The notes: generated by a model not told the origin, from the sequence alone. Positions 7,028-13,670 are shown, counted from the first letter of the stretch. The stretch is DNA of 14,265 nucleotides from Candidatus Methanocomedens sp. (GCA_009649835.1 PYCK01000012.1:12527-26791), one strand, 5' to 3'. Translations and numbers: made by a program.

Positions 7028-7397
7028 TGTTCCTCTGTTTTATAATTTTTTCAATATCTTCTACAATGGTCATTGGATCGATTGGTTTTTCAAAGTACCC
7101 GATGCACCCCATATCAAGCATCTTTTCCCTGTCACCTGCCATGGCATATGAAGTTATGGCAATGATCGGTATTTCCTGCATACCATCCACCATACGAATG
7201 CGTTGTACAGCCTTTGTTCCATTGATATCCGGAAGCTGGATATCCATCAATATTAATTCGGGCCTTTCAGCTATTGCTTTTTCCACACCTTCCTCTCCGG
7301 TAAAAGCTTTAATGGGTTCATACCCATGTTTTTCTAATACTAAAGTGATTAGCTTCATATTATTTTCATTATCTTCAACTACCAGCACCCGCTTCAT
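7008..7397 (-). CDS. Single-domain response regulator (CheY/DivK-like receiver)
   Basis: The 129 residues are a stand-alone receiver with acidic pair E8/D9, phosphoacceptor D52 in LILMDIQLPDINGT, the switch Thr in AITSYAM and the Lys in FEKPID. The wording closely follows the DivK-like receivers that sit beside hybrid kinases. With no output domain it must act by protein contact, most likely shuttling phosphate between the two kinases of this operon. GGTGA 5 nt before the ATG gives a clear ribosome site. It starts 2 nt after the stop of the PAS3 kinase and overlaps the REC-PAS-GAF gene by 20 nt, so co-translation is expected. Confidence 0.93.
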   Translation of the reverse strand: MKRVLVVEDNENNMKLITLVLEKHGYEPIKAFTGEEGVEKAIAERPELILMDIQLPDINGTKAVQRIRMVDGMQEIPIIAITSYAMAGDREKMLDMGCIGYFEKPIDPMTIVEDIEKIIKQRNNDNTGS

Positions 7398-7399
7398 TT

Positions 7400-9466
7400 T
7401 TATTCACCTTCTGTGATCCGTATTTCTAGTTCCACTGGTATGTTCAGTTTGAAGGTACTGCCAATACCATACTCAGATGTCACTTCTATTGTACCATCCA
7501 GTACATCCTCAGTGAGTTTTTTAGTCAGGTACAGACCAAGCCCTGTTCCTTGTGTTTTTGCGGAAAGGGATGATTCAAGCCTTACAAATGCTGCAAACAA
7601 TTTTTTAATATCATCAGGCATTATACCTGTACCCGTATCTGTAATTGATATATTTGTCATACTGTTTATAGTTTTTGCATGTAATGTAATCTTACCTTTC
7701 TCTGTAAACTTGACAGCATTGGACAGCAGGTTAAGCAGACATTGAAGTAATCTGCGCCTGTCTGATACAATTGCGGTGTCCTCTACTTCCACTTCCAGAT
7801 CAAGTTCCTTTTCATCAATACTATTCTTTACTATGGATACTGCTTCGTCTATTACTTCTTTGAGCCTGAACTCCTGGATATCTGTTTCCAGCTTTCCTGC
7901 CTCTATCTTAGAGATGTCAATAATATCGTTTATAAGGGCAAGCAATTGTTCTCCTGCCATGTGGATAAGTTGTAATTGTTCTTTCTGCTCCGGGTTTATT
8001 TCACCCATCCAGCCTTCAATCAGGACGCTGGAAAAGCCTATTATACTGTTTAATGGTGTACGCAGTTCGTGGGATGTGCTGGCTATGAACATGGATTTCA
8101 TGTGGTCCAGTTCCTGCAGGCGCACATTTGCGGATTTCAGGTTATTTGTAGTCCTGTTGAGGTCACCCACAAGATTTTCCAGGGCTTGCTTGCTCTCACT
8201 CAACTGGTTGGTCCGTTCCATTACCCGCACTTCAAGTTCCTCGTTGAGTTTTTGCAGTTCTGCCTCTGCCTGCTTGCGCTCGGTGATGTCAATCGTCTGG
8301 AAGACAATACCCTTAAACTTCCCATCTTCAACTTTAAGCGGGTCCCAGGAGCTGGAAACATACCGCACTTCCCCATTCTTTTTGACAATTTTGTATTCGA
8401 AGTTCTTATATCCCAATCCCTCACCGAAGGTGCGCTCAAAGAGTTCCTTCGCCCTCAGGGTGTCATCCTCATGCACCCACAATAGCAGTTCACCCAGCAG
8501 CTCTTCCTGGGTGTAACCTGTAATCTCTTCACAGTTAGGGCTGATGTATAGGTTATTACCCTTTGTATCAGTAATTATAAGGAGACTGGGAGCTGTCTCA
8601 ACGATAGTCCTGAACCGTTCTTCGCTCTCCCGCCGTGCTTTTTCTGCCTGCTTGCGCTCGGTGATGTCTCTAGTATTTCCATAAAAACCGATTAGCTTAC
8701 CCTGACTATTGAGAAGCACTTTACTGGAAATTTCTACATTCACTTCATCGTTTATGCTGTTAAGCATTTTGGTTTCGAAGGTAACATGAGTAAGAGTCTC
8801 ATAATTTTTAATGTTTTTGGCAATCAGAGCACCAACTTTTAAAAAGTCTTTTTTCTTGAAATGCGAGCTTAGTTTTGTACCAACCCACTGTTCCGGTTTA
8901 AAGCCCATCATTCTTTCCACAGAAGGGCTTAGATAAGTAAATTTCAGTCTGGTATCCAATATCCAGATACAATCAATAGAATTCTCTGCTAGTATACGGA
9001 ATTTTTCTTCGCTCTCGCGCAGCGCCTCATCCACCTGCTCATGCTCGGTAATGTCATGTATTGAACCAACAAGATGGGTACATACCCCATGTGCATTTAG
9101 TACCGGCGTCACTGTCACAGCACCCGCAAGTTCACCTGTGGGGTAAGCAAAAACCTGCTCCCAGAAAACGGTCTTTTTTTCACTTATTGCTTCTTTATAC
9201 TTTCCAAGTGCATGAGCCGTTTCTGGTAACACCTCTTCGATCCTTTTACCAACAACCTTTTCCATGGTCAATCCGGAGACAGCCATAAATGCCCGGTTCA
9301 CAGATACAAAGCGAAAGCTATCATCGGGTTTTACAGCCAGAAGGAATATCACTTCAGAAATTGCATCATAGATGAGCGAGAGGTAATTTTCATTCAACTC
9401 CGGTTCTTCTGTGTGTTTTATAAGTGCCCCTTTATCCTTCTTTAATTTAAACCCCTTTAATTTCAT
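7400..9466 (-). CDS. Triple-PAS histidine kinase
   Basis: The 688-residue soluble kinase has PAS1 (about 25-148), PAS2 (about 152-273, CIWILDTRLKFTYLSPS) and PAS3 (about 278-400), each closed by a PAC motif such as DITERKQAE. A coiled coil follows (about 400-455), then HisKA with H466 in ASTSHELRTPLNS, then the ATPase domain with the N-box around N583 (NLLSNAVKF), G1 DTGTG (610-614) and G2 GTGLGL (640-645). No transmembrane helix is visible, so it senses a cytoplasmic signal. GGAGG 10 nt upstream supports the ATG at 9466, which begins 17 nt after the HAMP-PAS gene. The two PAC-coding DNA segments at 8265-8290 and 8643-8668 are identical over 26 bp, evidence of recent PAS duplication or gene conversion. 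Confidence 0.95.
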   Translation of the reverse strand: MKLKGFKLKKDKGALIKHTEEPELNENYLSLIYDAISEVIFLLAVKPDDSFRFVSVNRAFMAVSGLTMEKVVGKRIEEVLPETAHALGKYKEAISEKKTVFWEQVFAYPTGELAGAVTVTPVLNAHGVCTHLVGSIHDITEHEQVDEALRESEEKFRILAENSIDCIWILDTRLKFTYLSPSVERMMGFKPEQWVGTKLSSHFKKKDFLKVGALIAKNIKNYETLTHVTFETKMLNSINDEVNVEISSKVLLNSQGKLIGFYGNTRDITERKQAEKARRESEERFRTIVETAPSLLIITDTKGNNLYISPNCEEITGYTQEELLGELLLWVHEDDTLRAKELFERTFGEGLGYKNFEYKIVKKNGEVRYVSSSWDPLKVEDGKFKGIVFQTIDITERKQAEAELQKLNEELEVRVMERTNQLSESKQALENLVGDLNRTTNNLKSANVRLQELDHMKSMFIASTSHELRTPLNSIIGFSSVLIEGWMGEINPEQKEQLQLIHMAGEQLLALINDIIDISKIEAGKLETDIQEFRLKEVIDEAVSIVKNSIDEKELDLEVEVEDTAIVSDRRRLLQCLLNLLSNAVKFTEKGKITLHAKTINSMTNISITDTGTGIMPDDIKKLFAAFVRLESSLSAKTQGTGLGLYLTKKLTEDVLDGTIEVTSEYGIGSTFKLNIPVELEIRITEGE
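8265..8668 (-). repeat. Internal 26-bp direct repeat in PAC-coding segments
   Basis: Positions 8265-8290 and 8643-8668 are identical over 26 bp and encode DITERKQAE-type linkers after PAS3 and PAS2. Diverged versions lie at about 9033-9057 and 9674-9699, the latter in the neighbouring HAMP-PAS gene. They reflect PAS-domain duplication and are not a CRISPR array. Confidence 0.75.
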
Positions 9467-9483
9467 GTAGTCTCATCCTCCGC

Positions 9484-10218
9484 TTATTTATCAGGTCCGA
9501 CATCATTTTCAAGTGCAGCAATCTGCTTCTTGAGTTCTACCATTCGGATCTCCCGCCCCAAAAAGAGTTTGTCCATACGCTCAAGTTCGGCGTTCTTGTC
9601 TTCCAGTTCGTCAGTGCGCTCTGCTACCCGTTGTTCAAGTTCGGTATTGAGTTTGCGGATTTCTTCTTCACCCTGCTTACGCTCGGTGATGTTTCTGGTA
9701 GTTCCTTGAATCGATACTGGATTTCCATCATCATCATCTATAATCTTTTCAGTTATTTCAACTGCGATTATTTCGCCATTTTTATGTAATACTTGAGATT
9801 CATTACCTTTCTTTAACTCCTCTTTTGCCAAATTTAATGTTAATCCCATATTCTCAGGTGAACAGTGGTCAGATAATGAACTTCCGATCCATTCTTCCTG
9901 TGTAAACCCAAATAACTGATATACAGCCGGATTGACATACGTAAATTCAAAATCCAAATTCAATTGCCAGATACAATCAAGTGTATTATCTGCCAGCAGA
10001 TGATACTTCTTCCCACCATCCCTGAGCGTCTCTTCGGTACATTTGCGCTCAGCGGTCATCCGGTTGAACGAATCCTCAAGTACCCCAATATCATCAATGG
10101 TCGTAACTTCCACCTGGAAATCAAGGTCCCCTTCGGCTACCCTGTTTATCCCGGCCGCTGTGGTAAGAATAAATAAAGAACTAATATATTTTCTAATAAT
10201 TGGAAGCATTTTCACCAT
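9484..10218 (-). CDS. HAMP-PAS protein lacking its N-terminal sensor
   Basis: The 244-residue product opens directly in a HAMP domain (about 12-60; RVAEGDLDFQVEV, then DDIGVLEDSFNRMT). A PAS domain follows (about 70-180, DCIWQLNLDFEFTYVNPA, closing with NITERKQGEEE), then a coiled coil (183-240) with the ELERMDKLFLGREIRMVELK segment often found in methanogen sensors. HAMP normally follows a transmembrane helix and connects an extracytoplasmic sensor, but only a weak apolar stretch (LPIIRKYISSLFIL) precedes it and no sensor or kinase domain is encoded. I read it as a 5'-truncated sensor that may still act in trans. ATG at 10218 or the one at 10209, with GGTGA just before it, could start translation. 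It is the first gene of the minus-strand operon. Confidence 0.82.
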   Translation of the reverse strand: MVKMLPIIRKYISSLFILTTAAGINRVAEGDLDFQVEVTTIDDIGVLEDSFNRMTAERKCTEETLRDGGKKYHLLADNTLDCIWQLNLDFEFTYVNPAVYQLFGFTQEEWIGSSLSDHCSPENMGLTLNLAKEELKKGNESQVLHKNGEIIAVEITEKIIDDDDGNPVSIQGTTRNITERKQGEEEIRKLNTELEQRVAERTDELEDKNAELERMDKLFLGREIRMVELKKQIAALENDVGPDK

Positions 10219-10220
10219 TT

Positions 10221-10234
10221 AAATAGAACTATTT
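10221..10234. promoter_or_regulatory. Short dyad at the head of the signalling operon
   Basis: AAATAG, two bases, CTATTT form a perfect inverted repeat directly upstream of the ATG at 10218 on the minus strand. It could be an operator or part of an A/T-rich core promoter. It is too short to rule out chance. Confidence 0.25.
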
Positions 10235-10353
10235 TACTTCAAGTTCCTTAATATTTCCCCTAACTTATTTTATCCGAAGCTCCTGCTCCGCATTCAGCAT
10301 GAAGTCAAGGCGCTGAAAAACCGGGTTGTTGATATTTATAATTATACCCCGCA

Positions 10354-10393
10354 GCTCTGCTGCGGTTGGGTGTGCTCTGCTGCGGTTGGGTGT
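10354..10393. repeat. Perfect 20-bp tandem duplication
   Basis: Two copies of GCTCTGCTGCGGTTGGGTGT lie head to tail at 10354-10373 and 10374-10393. The unit is not a multiple of three, so any reading frame crossing it is shifted. The first copy overlaps the right arm of a CCGCAG/CTGCGG hairpin. Confidence 0.9.
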
Positions 10394-10497
10394 GCCGTCG
10401 CAACATTTGACTATTATATTTGCCCAATTATTATCATTTATTTCATTCCATAAATTTGTTTGCTCATAGCTTATCAACAGCAGTCGTGGAAGAATAC

Positions 10498-10546
10498 CTT
10501 GGGATTGGAAAAGAAAGTGAACTGAAAGGATTTACGAAGATTAAAG
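10498..10546 (+). repeat. Repeat R1, left copy (coding-like fragment)
   Basis: These 49 bp match 13483-13531 at 43 positions. Both copies read the same peptide frame, LGI-x-KES-x-L-x-GFTKI, and two of the six differences are silent, which suggests descent from a coding sequence. The frame upstream here reads STAVVEEY. Similarity stops at 10546, one base before the stop codon of the PLD gene. The parent protein is not recognised. Confidence 0.65.
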
Positions 10547-12247
10547 CTATTTCCCTGATCTACCCATCCATTGCTTTATTAAATAGATCATTGATGCAGC
10601 GAGCAGTATCATCACTGCCATTATTAAGGGATTGATGATCGTCTTTGATGAATTTGTCTCTGTTTGGCCCAGGTTCCAGTCGTAAAGGAAGACTTCGGTA
10701 TAGTATGCTGCAAGCTCGGGATTTTCGATTATGATGCCGATCTCCCTGTTATAGGTCGGGCTATGTTTGTTCCAGTTTATCGATGAGATCAGTACCCGCT
10801 GACCGTCAACGATCACACCTTTATTGTGAATTTTTGTAATTCCATCCCGTTTCACAAGCCGAGCTTCGAGGTTCAGGTTCTCCTGCGAAGCGAGATCGTT
10901 CAGGTAGTTACAGAGTTCATCATTATCATTCTCCTCGTTTGTGTTGTACCACATTGAATCAAGAAGGACTTTCACTTCCACACCCTGCATTGCAGCATTG
11001 ATCGCAGATTGAAGGTAAGGGTTCTCATCATTTCCCCAGTCCCTTCTTATATAGGCCTGCTCGATATAAAGCGTCTTTTCAGCAGAGTTTATCGTTTCAA
11101 TGATCGTTTCATAATGGAGGGTATTGTCAGGTCCGATAATCATGCTCGCTGTGAACTCACCGTTTATATTCTTTGCTTCAAACACCTCATGTTCGTCGCG
11201 ATCACCTGGCTCGTATGTATCTGATTTTGATCCCTGCGGCAGGTCATCTGGACTAACCTTTATTCCATGTGCCCAGTCATATTCAAATATGGAAGACATA
11301 TCATGAATTATCTCCCTGTCTCTAATGACAACACCCCAGCCGCGATTTCCGCTGAGGCCATCAGGCGGATACCCGCCACTGTTCCAGTTCTCAGAACCGA
11401 GAATAATGGTATCGCTGTCTATCAGTGCGTATTTTGCATGGTTCAGCCGGTAAAGCGAATCATTACTAAAACGAACCTCTCCCCCTTTTTCTATGATATG
11501 TTTGAGTATCCTTACTTCAGTATCGCTGATACCGCCAACAGGGCTGCCCTCTATGAGCATATGCACTGTTCCACCCCGACTGAGCACATCTACCACCTCG
11601 CGCTCAATATCCTGGCTTTCAAAAAGATAGACATTCACTCTGAGAACGGATGCATTCCGGATCTCCTTTTTGAGAATCTCAAGACTGCAATCCGGCGACA
11701 CAAAGACTGTGACCTCACCTGAAAATGATTTCGAAGACGGCATAAAACCTGACTGCCCGCGGTAATACTCTTTAAGAGGCAGCCACTCATATGCAGTATC
11801 AGTGTCCTTATCAAGATAGAAGCGCCTGAATATGCGCTCTTCAGAAGCTCTGCCAAGCATAGATCCCTGCCAACCCTCCCCCTCATACTCTGAACCTCCG
11901 TAAATTGCACAATCCACCATGCGTAACGTATTATCGAGAAGTATCACCTCGTCCCCACTGTTACTGAGCTGGATACCGTCTGCCGGAAGTTCGATCTTAT
12001 ATTTCGATTCCGGATCAAGGATTGTTCCACCAGGAATTTCAAACTCTCCCTCAAGGTCTGTGAGAATAAAACCTGATATATCAATTCCCTGACCTGCCGG
12101 GTTGTAGATAACCACATACTCGCCCTGATCCATCAGGGCCTCCGGATTTGGAAGGAATTCTAGTATTACCGGATGTGTGATACCGGATGCTGACGATGGA
12201 TCTATGGCAGATGCTGCGAGAAGAAGAGCGCATAGAAGTATAACCAA
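10547..12247 (-). CDS. Secreted, membrane-anchored lamin-tail/phospholipase D-like protein
   Basis: The 566-residue product begins with an apolar signal-like segment (VILLCALLLAASA). A lamin-tail domain follows (about 25-130; EYVVIYNPAGQGIDISGF), then two PLD-superfamily modules. Each module has an intact HxK(x)4D motif: H270-K272-D277 in NHAKYALIDSD with SENWN, and H474-K476-D481 in HNKGVIVDG with SINWN. A C-terminal membrane helix (about 537-556) precedes WMGRSGK. It should be an extracytoplasmic phosphodiesterase, either nuclease or phospholipase; the substrate is unknown. The start is doubtful. The frame opens with TTG at 12247 and lacks the positive signal-peptide n-region, while codons just upstream (ATT ATT AGA TTT AAT) supply one. 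An ATG with AAGGAAGGG before it at 12266-12264 is one base out of frame. Confidence 0.88.
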   Translation of the reverse strand: MVILLCALLLAASAIDPSSASGITHPVILEFLPNPEALMDQGEYVVIYNPAGQGIDISGFILTDLEGEFEIPGGTILDPESKYKIELPADGIQLSNSGDEVILLDNTLRMVDCAIYGGSEYEGEGWQGSMLGRASEERIFRRFYLDKDTDTAYEWLPLKEYYRGQSGFMPSSKSFSGEVTVFVSPDCSLEILKKEIRNASVLRVNVYLFESQDIEREVVDVLSRGGTVHMLIEGSPVGGISDTEVRILKHIIEKGGEVRFSNDSLYRLNHAKYALIDSDTIILGSENWNSGGYPPDGLSGNRGWGVVIRDREIIHDMSSIFEYDWAHGIKVSPDDLPQGSKSDTYEPGDRDEHEVFEAKNINGEFTASMIIGPDNTLHYETIIETINSAEKTLYIEQAYIRRDWGNDENPYLQSAINAAMQGVEVKVLLDSMWYNTNEENDNDELCNYLNDLASQENLNLEARLVKRDGITKIHNKGVIVDGQRVLISSINWNKHSPTYNREIGIIIENPELAAYYTEVFLYDWNLGQTETNSSKTIINPLIMAVMILLAASMIYLIKQWMGRSGK

Positions 12248-12330
12248 ATTAAATCTAATAATGCATCCCTTCCTTAACTACCAGGAGTTGACTATTTCTA
12301 TTTGCATGCAGACACATCGTCTAAGAACTC

Positions 12331-12400
12331 CCTTATTAATTTATTAGCTTTCCCATAGCAATCTGTTATCTGCTCAGTTCGGACACAGAATTGATATTGC
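12331..12400. repeat. Repeat R2, left copy
   Basis: These 70 bp align without gaps to 13582-13651 with 53 identities (76%), counted by eye. The two copies are in direct orientation and bracket the DUF3368/UPF0175 genes. On the minus strand this copy covers the end of an orphan reading frame (NINSVSELSR then stop); the other copy has an in-frame stop at the matching place. Confidence 0.65.
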
Positions 12401-12548
12401 CATAAATATATTCACGTTCCAAGCTGCCCTTGATAAAATGATAGCGCCAGCGAGGCGGTGCAGGGTGATAAGGCACACCGGGATAAAGGCCAGAAGGGCA
12501 TAGTAGATGGTTGGGGATTGGTAGGGAGATATATGAATATGTTAATCC
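12366..12548 (-). pseudogene. Orphan C-terminal coding fragment, unrecognised
   Basis: A 60-codon open frame without a plausible start codon reads, in part, GLYPGVPYHPAPPRWRYHF and then IKGSLEREYIYGNI, ending NINSVSELSR and TAA. Its composition looks like protein and its DNA is richer in G+C than its surroundings. A stop codon immediately upstream removes any continuation. It could be the tail of a deleted gene or part of a repeated intergenic element; the opposite strand is also partly open (38 codons), so coding status is unproven. I cannot name a family. Confidence 0.35.
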
Positions 12549-12565
12549 TTAATTGAACGGATACC

Positions 12566-12595
12566 TTTATTTAATTACAAATGTATACAAATGTA
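12566..12595 (+). promoter_or_regulatory. TATA box and tandem 10-bp operator-like repeat of the toxin-antitoxin pair
   Basis: TTTATTTAA (12566-12574) is centred 28 nt before the ATG at 12598, giving a leaderless or nearly leaderless mRNA. Directly after it TACAAATGTA occurs twice in perfect tandem (12576-12585 and 12586-12595). Each unit is itself a dyad, TACA-AA-TGTA. The placement between TATA box and start codon is ideal for repression by a ribbon-helix-helix-type antitoxin; that use is inferred. Confidence 0.6.
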
Positions 12596-12597
12596 AT

Positions 12598-13086
12598 ATG
12601 ATTGTTTCAAATGCTTCAACTCTGATTCTTCTTGCAAAAGTAGGAGTTATCCGTAAATTTCTCGATGAGTTCGAAGAGATAACAATTCCTAAAGAAGTAG
12701 AAAAGGAAATTACGGCAGGGAATTCATTTGATTCAAAAATACTAAAAAAAGAAATCGAAGATAACCATATTATAGTGAAAGCAATAAGATCAACCACAGA
12801 AAATGTTTTAAAAGAATTCAAAATGCACGAAGGTGAAGCCGAAGCATTCGTTTTATATAATGAATGTGACGCAAAAGCAATCCTGACGGACGATGGAGAA
12901 CTAATTAAGTTATGCAAACTGTTTGAAATCCCATTTATCAACGCCTTAGCCATCATTACACGAATGTTTGAAAAGGGAATATTGACGCATACAGAGACAT
13001 GTGAATATTTACAAAAATTGAATGATTATGGAAGATACTCTAAAAAAGTATATGATTTTTTTAAGCAGGAGGTGAACTGCCCATGA
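12598..13086 (+). CDS. DUF3368 PIN-like toxin
   Basis: The 162-residue protein starts MIVSNASTLILLAKVG, the typical opening of DUF3368, a PIN-domain nuclease family related to VapC. Later landmarks are TIPKEVEKEI (29-38), HEGEAEAF (77-84) and AILTDDGELIK (94-104), matching the second and third acidic PIN positions. The position of the first PIN aspartate is N5; Asn is frequent there in DUF3368, so this alone does not show inactivity. ATG at 12598 is chosen over the upstream TTG at 12553 because it matches the family start and the TATA spacing. The gene overlaps the antitoxin by 4 nt (ATGA). Toxin first is the reverse of the more usual order. Likely role: RNA cleavage when unpaired with its antitoxin. 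Confidence 0.85.
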   Translation: MIVSNASTLILLAKVGVIRKFLDEFEEITIPKEVEKEITAGNSFDSKILKKEIEDNHIIVKAIRSTTENVLKEFKMHEGEAEAFVLYNECDAKAILTDDGELIKLCKLFEIPFINALAIITRMFEKGILTHTETCEYLQKLNDYGRYSKKVYDFFKQEVNCP

Positions 13087-13367
13087 CAATATCAGTACGG
13101 TATGAACCAGTAAAAGATCTTGAGTTCATGACAGAGGTGCTGGGTGTAAACAGATCGAAAATGCTGCGCGAGTTGATCGATGAAGGCAGGAAAATGAAAT
13201 CGATCGAACTATATAAGCAAGGTAAGGTAAGTTTAGGTCTGGGAGCAAAGATAGCAAAACTTACCCTGTCAGAATATATAGATATATTAAAAGAATATAA
13301 TGTTCCAATCAATCTCGATGTCGATGATGCTAAAAAAGCACTTCAATATGCAAGAACTGTCTTTTAG
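13083..13367 (+). CDS. UPF0175 family antitoxin
   Basis: The 94-residue protein has a ribbon-helix-helix-like N-terminus (MTISVRYEP, then VNRSKMLRELIDEGRK), a middle segment KQGKVSLGLGAKIAKLTLSEYIDIL and a C-terminal NVPINLDVDDAKKALQYA, the common UPF0175 layout. UPF0175 proteins pair with DUF3368 toxins, bind them and are expected to bind their own promoter. A strong Shine-Dalgarno, AGGAGGTGA (13067-13075), lies 7 nt before the ATG inside the toxin gene, whereas the toxin has none. This would favour antitoxin over toxin even though it is the second gene. The tandem dyads at 12576-12595 are its likely operator. Confidence 0.87.
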   Translation: MTISVRYEPVKDLEFMTEVLGVNRSKMLRELIDEGRKMKSIELYKQGKVSLGLGAKIAKLTLSEYIDILKEYNVPINLDVDDAKKALQYARTVF

Positions 13368-13482
13368 TATGCGCAGATGCAGTCAGCATTAAATATCATT
13401 CTGCATTGTTTTAAAGAGCATACTAACCGCAGGCGAACTGGCAAACAGCTACACGTTCAGACATGCTTTTACGCTTATATAG

Positions 13483-13531
13483 CTTGGGATTAGAAAAGAA
13501 AGTGACCTGGAAGGATTTACCAAGATCGAAG
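13483..13531 (+). repeat. Repeat R1, right copy (coding-like fragment)
   Basis: It matches 10498-10546 with six differences over 49 bp. The frame reads LGIRKESDLEGFTKIE and continues VEGELHPQT to a stop. A TAG stands immediately before it, where the left copy has a TAC codon. Confidence 0.65.
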
Positions 13532-13581
13532 TTGAAGGAGAATTACACCCACAGACCTGAATAATACATATCAATCAGTAG

Positions 13582-13651
13582 CCTCATTAATATATCAGCT
13601 ATCCCGCAGCAATCTCATATCTGCCCAGTCAGGCTACAGGACTGATACAGC
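13582..13651. repeat. Repeat R2, right copy
   Basis: It aligns to 12331-12400 at 53 of 70 positions in the same orientation. It lies between the toxin-antitoxin pair and the UPF0173 gene, 50 bp after R1b. Confidence 0.65.
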
Positions 13652-13662
13652 TTCACAAGAGC

Positions 13663-13670
13663 TAAATAAT
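13663..13670 (+). promoter_or_regulatory. TATA-like element for the UPF0173 gene
   Basis: TAAATAAT is centred about 25 nt before the ATG at 13691. No Shine-Dalgarno is present in between, so a leaderless transcript is likely. Confidence 0.45.

Larger units (their letters stand above)
10219..10546. other. Intergenic region without an intact gene
   Basis: It holds a small dyad next to the signalling operon, a 20-bp tandem duplication, a GC-rich hairpin CCGCAG/CTGCGG (about 10349-10365) and repeat R1a at its right end. A 70-codon minus-strand frame at 10265-10477 runs through the duplication. I do not recognise it and do not call it a gene. The missing sensor part of the HAMP-PAS gene is not visible here. 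Confidence 0.5.
12248..12597. other. Intergenic region without an intact gene
   Basis: From left to right it holds the putative original start of the PLD gene (12248-12275), repeat R2a (12331-12400), a GC-rich orphan coding fragment on the minus strand, and the promoter and operator repeats of the toxin-antitoxin pair. The GC-rich block at about 12445-12520 contrasts with its A/T-rich surroundings. Confidence 0.55.

Noticed and set aside
7776..8516. A 246-codon plus-strand open frame
   Set aside because: It lies wholly antisense to the triple-PAS kinase, is extremely Ser-rich, and has no domain; it is a shadow of the kinase codon pattern.
8265..9699. Short repeats spaced a few hundred bases apart, CRISPR-like at first glance
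   Set aside because: They encode the DITERKQ linkers after PAS domains, spacing is that of a protein domain, and copies diverge by codon.
10265..10477. A 70-codon minus-strand open frame
   Set aside because: It crosses the 20-bp tandem duplication, which shifts the frame, has no recognised family and no ribosome site that I could support.
12553..12597. TTG at 12553 as the start of the DUF3368 toxin
   Set aside because: It would place the TATA box and operator repeats inside the coding region and add 15 residues not seen at the family's usual MIVSN start.
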